64,000 nucleotides of DNA. Origin: Acanthaster planci. Lineage: Eukaryota > Echinodermata > Asteroidea > Valvatida > Acanthasteridae. Location of the stretch: contig NW_019091369.1 of NCBI RefSeq assembly GCF_001949145.1, forward strand, positions 2,105,330 to 2,169,329, given 5' to 3'. Of this stretch, positions 53,801-64,000 are shown one piece after another. A program made the position numbers and the translations under genes. Position 1 is the first letter of the stretch. Each line of letters starts with the position of its first letter. A model generated the notes under the pieces. The model made no database searches, was not told the origin of the DNA, and saw nothing but the letters and a program-made list of their open reading frames with translations.

Positions 53801-56800
53801 GGAATAATTTGGTGTGAACTGACGTTTTGGTGTTGCATGTATTGAATCCTCATTGAGGAAGGAGGTCCTCTTGAAAGATGACCCGCCCCCCCGTGTTGGT
53901 ACTTTGTCATCACTAGTATTAGTGTTCCCTCCCCTCAAAAGAGTTAAGACCTATTTGCATATTGATCCGCTTCACACTTGCCACCCTAATGTGACTGTCT
54001 GGCCCAAAACAACCCCGTCAAAGTGTAGCTATGACACCTGCATTGCCTCAAAAAGAGTGGAACAGGTACACTTGTCAACTATCTGGTTGCACTTTGGTTT
54101 ATGAAAGCCGGGTGTGAGTCGCTTGTTTGTCATGTGTTAATTACTTGTACTTTGCCAGCAGTGTTGTTCATCTGGTACCCGTTCATTCAAAGTCCATTCA
54201 AAGTCTGTGAGTGCCTTTTGTGTAATGGGTAACAAGTGGTTTTTCTTACACTCTTAAATGCATGGCAGGGATTGGTTGACAGCTGTTGTGGAGAGAAGGC
54301 ATTCAGGGCATGAGCCATTCAGGAATAGAGACAAAAAGGAGAGAACAGTTTAGGTTTTAGTTTAGCCTTGCAAAGATTGCAAACCTGTCTTTGTGCTAAA
54401 TTTCATTTCTAGGTTGTCATTTGTAGAAGCAGAACTTAAACTTTGTAAAATCACTAACTCAAGAAAAAATGGTGCAAAGAATTAGAGTAAAGAATGTTTA
54501 AAATGTGAATGTAAATTGATCATATAATCAAGTGAGGTCAAACTTTCAATGAACTCAAAGTTCAGATCTGCAGATGATTTTCCCAGTACCAGAATCCCAC
54601 AACTCCCCATTCTCAGAGAGTTATCTCCCATTTTGTAATTAAATGATTGCTTAAAATGATGCAATACTTTCCTTCAGTCACCAAAAATGTGAACTGCCAA
54701 ATGAACTTGTATACCTTTGTAAAGGACAAAACACAAGTAGGCTTTCAGAACATGTAACCCTCAGGCACTGAAGATTTTAACCTCTGTACAGAAACATTTT
54801 GGGTCAGAAATCTTACTCCTGAATGTTGTTCATTTGCATAATTAATATACTGTACAGTACCGCAGGTGACTACAGAACATACATGTAGGCCCTACATGTG
54901 CTTCACCTTCGTAGTATCTCACTGTACTTTTTTTACGCACCCTGCCTGCTACCACACGTTCTTATACGTGTTTGGGCTGGGTGCTCTACCAAATAGTCCC
55001 CTGTCTGGCTAGGTAAAGCAAACACCTGCGATGCTCTCCAATCTGAATTGCCCATGGAGTGGGTGCCCTCACAAATGGTCCCTAAAGGAGTGAGTCACAA
55101 TCAGACTCCAGTGGGAGTCCAACCTGAAAGAACGTAGGATGGAAGGGATCGCTGGTTATTTTGACAGAAGTCGGTCCCCATTCACCTGGCGGGGTTAGGG
55201 GTGATAACTGCAAGGATGGTGGGTCCTGTTACAGCATAACTCTGTCATTGTGACAACTGTCAGATCTGGGAGTGTGCATTGTGGATGTTCTAGTGTCCCA
55301 ACCTGCTATCTAGATTTGTTGGAACCAGAAAGTGGGTGCCGGAGGCTACGTCTCCCATCTTTTGAAAGGCACTTGAACAACACACGTGCAGTGTACTGTA
55401 CATGTACATGTACACCCTCCACCATACAGTGTATATATGGATTGCTGAATAAATATAAAGTAGGTGATGTTCTTCCACCTTCACAACGTGCGATGAACTT
55501 TTGTCATTTCATCACGGAATTTGATTTTGTCTCAAATTTTTGTTAATCTCACTGAGAAATGTCAGTCCTGGGACAGCATTATTTGTGTTCTTTTCTGCAT
55601 CCTCCCGACAATTTGTTTCCATCTTTTTCTCCTCTACGTAGCCGTGTCCCAGCCCAAGACATGAGTTAACTCAAAAAAAAAGAAAGAAAAGCATTTCTAT
55701 CGTGTTCCTCGGGAAAAGAATTATCTCTGGGTTTCTTCCCCAATAATTCATTTTATTCTCCCACATATCGGCAGAGCACACATCTTCTGGGACAGACCGG
55801 AAGGAAAAAAATCAATGGTAACGCAATGAAACAAGATGAAATTGAACCCACGGATCATGTATGTATCAACATTCCCACTGAAACGGTTCCGGCTGGAGAT
55901 CGGCTTATTCCAAAGGTGGAATAACATAATTGGCCAAGGGACCCACAGCCAAGCAGACCATGCTTCAATGTGTTGTTTGATCACCGAGTTTCCATCTGCA
56001 TCATTCGGCCAGATTGTTATCATATCACATACATGTGCATGGAAGTAGCCGATCCCAGCACAACATTCAAGTGGAGAGCAAATCACAGGTCTGGAAATCT
56101 TGTCGTAGAGCCTGCCCACGACTTTCTCAAGTGGAACCACTTACAGGCTTTTGTGGGAGAAGCCTTTGTTTACAGTCGAATGTCTGTCCATCTGTTTGAA
56201 GGAAATGAAACATTTGGACGGAGTTTGGGGAGATTGTTTACCAAGCCCAACGCTTAGAAAAATAAAAACTGTAGAGAGACATCGGTAGGTCCCCTCTCTT
56301 CCTTGGCTTCATCCAAGCCTTGGAGAGAATGATGCGGAGTGCGGCGTCGTCGTCGTCAGTGGCGGGGGACGGGGGGAGTTAAAGATGGCCCTGGAGGTTT
56401 ATATGAAACTTGCAAGGCACCGGGACTGCACAGATACACGGACAAACTGGCACATCAAAATTTAATTAGTTAGACATCAGTGGAGCGAGAAGTTAATTGG
56501 AAAATACAGTGCCTCCCCAGTCGAAATTTAATATACGCAAATCGGGGGGGGGGGAGATACGGGAGGGGGATGGTTGGCGTATCCTCCGGATGTCGGCCTG
56601 TTTTCCGTGAGTGAATTAATGTTGACCCGAGACAATTTTCGCCGCACAATATAGAATTACTCTTTTATAACTTTGAAAGTACAAGCTACTGCAGTAAAAT
56701 GGGAGAACTTAAGTGACAAATGGGTTATTTTTCAAAGTACACTTTCTGTGACACGATGTAATATGATGTACTGTAAAATTGTAAGGAAATATCTGCCTTA

Positions 56801-59800
56801 GCTGAAACTTGAGTAGCCGTTGGTACTTTTTTTAAAATCAGTTCAGCACTTTCATTTATTTTAATTGAGTCACATCAGTCGACTTTTATTTTCTCTGCTG
56901 CTTGGCCTGTTCTACAATGTACCTGCATGTACCGCTGCTCTCTTACAGTATGTTTTCCATAATTTAGTGTCATAGGAATGTACCGTTTCCATGGAAAATC
57001 GTAGCACCTGTCAAGTGGTTTGTGATGCATGTGAACTTGCTGGTGAACATCCTCTTGTGTTCAGGGCAGAGATGCCCATTCGTTGTCAGGAGCCACTTGC
57101 TGAGCTGTCAGTCCAATATGATGGATAGCTTTGTGTGCTACCCCATGGGTGGCGGAGGTCTCGCCTCACAGATCGTGGAGTTTGGCCTCCATAAACATAC
57201 ATCCCCTGCAGGAAAGGAAGCGGGAAAGGTTTATGAAAACTTTGATAAACAAAGGGCTTGTAAAAGCAATGGGGTGAATAGGTCTGCAAGCGCTACATCA
57301 CCGAAGGGAATTCCTGCTCACCGTGTATTACATTGAGGCGCTGATGCTCAGGGTTAGGGTTGTTTGAGGGACCTTTGGGTGGCAGAGCCTTGACAGGCCA
57401 CTTTTGCTTTTCCAGACCCTTCTAACTCACAAAACTCCCCCTTCCAGATTGTTATGAGCCTGAAAAGCTCATGGTGTAGGATGCCTAGTTCTAATTCCTT
57501 TAGTTTCTGCTGTAGCAACTCCTTGGAACCGTTGCCCCTTTTATAAAGCTTTTGGGAGACTCTAAAACCTTCCACAGTATTTTCTTTTTCTAAAAACTAG
57601 AAATGAATAACATTTTTGTCATCATTTTCAGAGAGAGAGACAAAAAAGTTCCCTTTGGAATATTCCCCACACATTGTGTATCTTCAGTCTCAAGGTTGAA
57701 ACCAATTGATTATTCAATCCCACGCTGTCTGGTCCGAGCTGTTGTCTGTCGTTAACAAATCCCAAGGCTGTCGCAAAGCCTGAGACAATGGTGCCGGCAG
57801 ATTAGAAGCAAAAAATCTGATACCCATTTCTCTCTGTAGGAAGCCACAACAGGGCACAGTCGCAGTAACAAGTATACATCGAGCTCAGGAACACAAGCAT
57901 TACAACAGTGGCACGCGCCGGAAAAGAGCGCAGATTTCAACGGACGACCAAAGTCGGTCAATATCAAAATTCATTCGGTACCCAAGGGATGACAAAGAAA
58001 TGCAGCCCTTGTTATATTTGCGATGGCATATGCCAAGCTCGAGACTGTTTGTGGTGCTGGCTTGGATTTCACCAGAATGATATTCACCCGGGTAATGTTA
58101 TTTCACGGTTGATTAAAATCTGAGAGAATCCCTACCATAGGATGTTGTCTAATTGATCAGCTGTCTTGTTGTCACCATGCCTGGCACCATGTGTGCCACC
58201 CTGTCTGAGTTTTATCCCCATACTGCACCTCATGTTTGGACTGAGGACAGGGGCTCAACCAGGACAATTCAAGTTCCGGGAAAACTATTTTTGTTAAGAT
58301 ATTACCGGTACATGTATTTTATTTTGTGTTTGTTACTTTTGTGGTGAAACCTGCTCTGAGTAGGTATACCGCTTTTTTGTATTGATTACCAAAGATGCAA
58401 TTTCAAAAATTTTAAAACTATTCGCAGCGTGTTCACCAACCTTCAAGAGTAAATAATTTGAAATTCATGTGAATGGAAAGATGTAATGTAGAGTATATGT
58501 ATAAATTAGAACAAAGAATAAAATTAAAAATCTTCATTCTGCCACCTTTTTAATCTTTGGGGTATAGTTTACTGTGCAGGTGGACCAACGACACCAATTC
58601 AACCATCATTAAAATTTAAGTGAAATTTTGTTCTTACCAAATAACCCCAAATGTTGAAATGTATGTTTTGCCATACATGTTTATATTTGCTACAAATTCT
58701 GTGGCACACAAAACGGATATGGCACTGGCCAAACGCTTAACAATGTCTTGGTGGAGAGTAATTTAATAACATTTCTTTAAACATGGGCAAGGGCATACAG
58801 TTTGTTCTGTTTTTCCCTGTAATGGGAGTCAGTTGGACTGTGGAATTCAATTTACATGCAAAAGAGTTGACCTTCTTCAAGGTCCAGCAGCAATAATTGT
58901 TTGAAAGGTTTTATGAAACTTCAAGAGTTGATGAAGAGGCCAATCGATCAGGTTTGTTGAGGAGCGGCGGCAACAAAGATGTTCAAAAGGAGAGCGAGAG
59001 AACAAAAAAAAAACAAGTTGGGAGACGAGACATTGTGCAAAAGAATGCATAAATTCCCTCATAGCCCTTCTCTGTGAATCAGTTTTTCTGCATCCAGTAA
59101 ACTCAGCCGGTTCCCCAACATTGCCCTGTGCCAAGGAGGACATGAGTATTACACCTGCCAACATGTGGGACACTTCGCTGAAACTACACAGAATGTCGAC
59201 TGCCCCATTTCTTTTCAGTGGAATGGCACCCACTCACGAGAGAGAGAGATACCTACATGTACGTCCTACTTGTACTGCCAGCACAATTTCACAGCGACAA
59301 TGAACGTTTCGGTGCTCCAAATGACTCCGTGAAATTGAAGTCTTTGCCATCAGTATTGCATGGAGCCCCCAGTCCAATATGTTAGGAAAGTATACCGCAC
59401 ATTTAAAGGTCAAGGGTGAAAATGGTGGTGTCGTAAATCATAGCACAAGTACATACACGCACATGTAGGCCTACACCTTTCAGAGTCACAGTCTAAACTT
59501 GGCCTCAACAGACCTTTTGCCAAATGGACGATCTGCAGTTGTCTGTGAAAAAGCAATACCCTCCTACAAATTCACTCCAGTACATTTCATACGCGATGCA
59601 TAGGATAATGGTATTAATTAGTATTTCTGTCAGTGTGAAATTTGTGTACATCTCCTGCACTGTTCCCCCGTTGTCCTCCATTTGCCAATTAGGCCTAATT
59701 TGATACGGCCGACCCACTCCTCTCTCCAACACCCAACCTTGGAAGTCGCCTGGATACCCTTGGATTTATGGGAAATTGTTCGGTAATGGACTCTTAATTA

Positions 59801-60146
59801 GCGAGAGAGGGTCATGGAGGAAACAGTGTCACTGATGGAATATGATATAGGGAGCAGCCTTGGAAAAGGGAAGGGGGGACGTTATGTACATTGATAATCC
59901 GATTTATATCATAGATTTATTTTTTTCTGTACTTTTTAGGGATTGATCGATTGGAGTTTTGACATTTGTTTTTATCTGGAAATGTTTCCTTAGGACAAGT
60001 CTGTCTGACATGAGCATAGCTGGACCGGGGGGGGGGGAGGTGTGCAAAGTGCCAGAATTCATTGGGATTAGATTAGAATGTAAGAACAGCATCAAAATGT
60101 TGATAAAAGTGACATTTTAATATTAAAATGTGTGGAAATCAGACAG

Positions 60147-60330
60147 TGATAATAATAATAATGATTTATTCATTTATGAAGCGCAAATTTCACATAGATA
60201 TGTTCAAATGCGCTGTACAATGAAGACATTAAGCGTGGAACAATGAATACATTTAAACATGGTGGAGCCGATGGCATACAAGGGCGCCTCAGGCAGCCGC
60301 CAAACGACCCACATTCACCAACATCAGTAA
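60147..60330. repeat. Dispersed AT-tail/GCGC repeat fragment
   Basis: gataataataataatgattt is followed by tgaagcgcaaatttcacatag and ttcaaatgcgctgtacaatg, a motif order typical of short dispersed repeats in marine invertebrates. A related tail (aataatagtaataatgataat) is near 50520, and tcaatgcgctttacgatgc is near 23170. Confidence 0.45.
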
Positions 60331-63049
60331 AGGGGAGACAGTAAGAAGCAGTTACAGTTTGAGACAAGCCCTACCTGAATGAAAAGTTGTATCCTAGAAC
60401 CCCAGTTTCATTCTGACAGAGAGTATCAGTGACTGCAGTTGTCTGTGTACTTGTACCAGTAAAAATGTATGTATATTCATCGAAAATATCATCACAAAGT
60501 ACAGCTTTCTATTTTAGGGGAGGGGGGTTGGGATTCATCAAACGTGTCATATCCCAGGACGAAGCGTTCATGCCGTGTTTGTGTACGCTTTTGAACAGAA
60601 ATGTAAGGCACTTTCCCAGTTCCAATTATGTGATTGTGGCCGGAGGTACACACCAGACGCAGCACACGTATGCGGCGCCATCACGTACAGTTGTAAATTA
60701 AATCGGACAGGCGGCCCAGACAACTATTGGAATTATGGGGAACACACGTTTGGCACTGCGCAAACAGAGTGACAAAGATCACCCATAGTTGGGCAGTTAT
60801 AACTTCCCTTGTTTACTTTGCCCATAATCATTGCAGTTGTTTTTTTTTTTTTTTCTCGAAAGACTGGCACTGTTGGACCTTTGTCCTGCAGTGCTCATGC
60901 ATAGACTGTACATGTACGTTGTTGGTTGGGTAATAAATTGTAACGTGAAATAAATCAGATATTAAGTGCAGGAAGTCTAGCGGGGGAGCTACATCTGAAT
61001 TATTGCTTGGCAGTACTAAAATTACAATTGCTAGTCAACATGTAGACTGGTATTAATCATTGAAGACATTTTATGGGAAGGTGGATTAGTAGGAATTTTT
61101 TTTTTGACTGCCTGGTCAGTTCTAGTTGAGCGCACTCAATTGGTCTTGGCATTTACTTTATACTTGGAAAGAAAAACCGTCCTCGGCTGTCTTTGTCAGC
61201 GTCATCTTTGTCATTAAATTAAACATTGATGTCTTTGGGACCAGTGTTCCAGATGGAATGACATTTTCACATGTGTACATCATGTTTTTTTAATGGGGGG
61301 GAGGGAGGCAGGCAAGGACCATGATGTACATGTACACAAGGTATTCATAATCTTGTCCATCAGTTCAGATGCTGTAGACTGGAAACTCTGGCACCTTTCT
61401 CTGTGGGCTGTACTTTTCTTCCCCTTGTAAATCTCCAGTTATTTGTCATTTCGACCACAACTCACCTGTCAACTCTGCACATCCTTACGGAGCTGACCAC
61501 AGGAGCTCTCTCATCCTAGTTTCCCACCCCCCCTGCCCACTTGGGGAAACCAATAAATAGGCAAGCCTGGAGATGTGTCAACCCATTTAACAGAGCAATT
61601 TTGAAGGACACTGGAGAGTCAGCCACTGGTTATTCCCCAGAGGCACAGAAATGCAAGATAACAAACGGTGGTCATTTCTTTGGTTGCTGAATGCCAGGTT
61701 TCACAAAGGTCGCCTTGTTCAGTGCATGGACGGTGCTTTAGAACCATGCTAAATCTTAATAATAACAAACAAATTTAAAAATGAATATGGAATTTCTAGG
61801 CCATAATGTTTCTATCTAGTGGTCACTTTGGGAGATATTGAATACTTAAGGTTAATTTTATTCAATCCTTTTCCTTTGGGAAACGAATTCAGTGTATGTC
61901 ATTTTAAAAATGCCTCCTTATCATCAAATTAAATGGTTGCAAAAAGCTTTGAGAAAGTATTCTGTTTCCCAAGGAAGGCAACTCCCCATCCTGCCTCTTC
62001 ATTTGCCCCAGCCTGGATAAGGGTGAAATGGCACATTCTCTGGATTTGGAGATCTCAGCGAGGCGAGAAACATCTTTGGTGCACTGTACTTTCTCCCTCT
62101 TTTATATCCACATCTGCGTCTTTGATCATTTGCCCTATGCTGTGGCACAAACCATGAAAATGCCTCGTGATTGTGCGGACACAACCTTACCCTACCCCGA
62201 CCCCATTTTACCGTACATGCACGCAGCTTTGCTGCCTGCACTGGGAACATATCCCCCCCCCCACAACATGAAGAGTCGAGGAAAGGTGGGAAAAGTGCTA
62301 ATTTCCCTTGCGGCCGGGGATGTGTTAGGGGCTTCACAGGAAAACATTATTGGATCCACTGATGACAACAGCAAACAGGGCTGGAAAGATCATTTGAAAT
62401 TAAAGGTTCCATTGAACCTGTGTTAGGAATGAGGCGGGATGTACACGTACGTGTTGCAGTTGTGAGACGTAGCAGAAAGTGACAACCCATCTGTGGTCAT
62501 TATTTTTAAAAAGGCAAGAACTTTAAAAGTACATTATTCGTGTCAGATTCCTCCACACAGATGCATTCACTGACCGTGTATCCTCCTAAATTGAACTAAC
62601 ATAAATCCTATCCATCATTTGTCAGAGGCATTTTACTTCTTTTAAATTCATCATTGGAGTAATCACTCAAGATCAAGAGATGGGTTTTTAAAAAAGGAAA
62701 GAAAAGCCCATAATTGAAGTCATCCTTTCCCGTAGGGGAAAAAAAACAAGCTGGAGCGTGATTCATCCCCCCCTCAGACTGAAATGGAGGCTAATAACGG
62801 TGTTACAATTGCCGTCATAATTAAATGTCAATAGATGAATGATCGGGCCGGCATCGTTCTGTTTGAATGGCCACTCGAAAAAAGCTGAGTTAATTAAATT
62901 TGGCCAAACCGCCATTGTACACGCCTGCACGGTTGACAGATGAGGGTTATATGTGAAGTAGTATTGCCAGCTCCAGCCCTCCAAAATGTTCAACTTGGTA
63001 GTGATCCAAGTAATGAGGCTTGCTTTGCAATCTCTTGTTTGATGATGAA

Positions 63050-63125
63050 GAGGTAAAGCCTGGACTTGAACTGTAGACCCTCGAACTGCCGTTCCAGTGC
63101 TCTGCCAAATTAGTGACCCAGCGTA
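63050..63125 (-). repeat. tRNA-like SINE head
   Basis: On the minus strand, TTGGCAGAGCACTGGAACGG (A box TGGCNNAGCNNTGG type) is followed by CAGTTCAAGTCC (B box) at tRNA-like spacing. The stems do not form a full cloverleaf, so a SINE head or decayed tRNA is likely. Confidence 0.5.
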
Positions 63126-64000
63126 TTCTGTATATACAGTGTAATGGTGACCTAGGCAGCACTAGTGCGCACAGGGTACTTTGTTAATGTTCTGTATGCA
63201 TTCATTGTTCGGGACCAAATTCTTAATTCTGTAAGCACAGAGGTTCACTCAGCAAAGAAGATGTGTGCTCAACATGAACTGGTTACCCGCCAAAATTGTT
63301 CATCGGAATATTGTCTCCTGTGACTGCCTCTCAGCTGATATATGCAGCAGCCATACTTTTTGTGCACATTCTGTTGAAAATTGATTACTCATACTGCTTG
63401 CCATTTTGCCTGATGTTCCAAACCGCCAGTTCCACTGCCATCCTTTACAAGTGTGCATTTTGTCACCTTTCTAAATTCTGTCATCAGCCTTCAGCGATTC
63501 TCTTAGATTTTCACCCGTCATGGATACGAAACATACCTTCAGCAACAGTTTTAAAGTATTAAACGGTTCATTGCCCTTGATTTTCCCAACGAGGAAAAAA
63601 TGACATAAATTGTTGGAATAAGCCGTGGTCAGTGCTGTACATCGATTGGCTTACCCGGAGGAAAGAATACAGTTGTGCTGGTAAATTTAATATGCATGGT
63701 TTGAGGCAGTTTTCTCTGCACTGGATGTGTTGTATACATGCGTCCAGGAATAAGCCACCGAGTATTAGAACAGACCCAAGCGAATTATGAAGCTTTGATC
63801 AGAAGCAGGATTTCTGCTGGTCAGTTTACCGCATACCTTGCGGTAATGCAATTTATATGCCGGACATTATTGAGTTTAACACGTTTTGCATACTAAAGAG
63901 GGTCCTTGGGTCCTGTCATTACTGGCTGGTTTACACAGGATTTGGGTGAGGTTCACTGCACTGGGGGGCATGTCCTGATCAGTTCAGGGCAGTGCATTCA

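Larger units (their letters stand above)
44900..64000. other. Long non-coding stretch downstream of the plus-strand first exon
   Basis: No exon with recognisable homology on either strand; reading frames are short and unstructured. It contains many TACATGTA-type palindromes (45095, 51365, 55398, 60907, 61326), TTAATTA cores, homopolymer runs and SINE fragments. It most likely represents intron sequence or regulatory desert of the gene starting at 39009. Confidence 0.45.

Overview
This is eukaryotic nuclear DNA: small coding exons separated by GT-AG introns, many MITE-like elements and tRNA-derived SINEs, and no bacterial operons or ribosome binding sites. The main gene is an animal axonemal gene. 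The background fits an invertebrate deuterostome, most likely an echinoderm (frequent taggcctac words, TACATGTA palindromes, B-box SINE fragments). That placement is an inference from sequence texture only.

Layout. (1) 1-4774: repeat-rich DNA downstream of the main gene, with a nested inverted repeat (about 60-1170) and a degenerate ~175 bp tandem repeat (2934-3515). (2) 4775-32156, minus strand: SPAG17 (PF6 in Chlamydomonas), the large central-pair C1a protein of motile cilia and sperm flagella. I traced 38 coding exons whose splice phases all agree (7401 nt including stop, 2466 aa). Homology to vertebrate SPAG17 runs from the N-terminus to just before the last exon. The second-last intron is a minor-spliceosome (U12) AT-AC intron. 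(3) 32157-33353: SPAG17 promoter with a candidate ciliary RFX X-box, and the 3' UTR of the next gene. (4) 33354-37632, minus strand: a five-exon gene of 1042 aa whose N-terminal part I do not recognise, followed by a long coiled coil. (5) 37633-39008: head-to-head promoter region. (6) 39009-39086, plus strand: first coding exon of another gene with a very basic end. About 25 kb of mostly non-coding sequence follows, probably its first intron(s), with inverted and tandem repeats and several TTAATTA homeodomain cores.

How it fits together. SPAG17 is read right to left, tail-to-head with the coiled-coil gene, which shares an upstream region with the plus-strand gene. SPAG17 introns carry several transposon families. 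One TTAA-flanked MITE family sits in opposite orientation in introns 17 and 21, which could promote circularisation of exons 18-21. A 125 bp tandem triplication begins on the splice donor of exon 34 and copies that donor sequence. I saw no CRISPR, rRNA, intact tRNA gene, viral gene or toxin gene.
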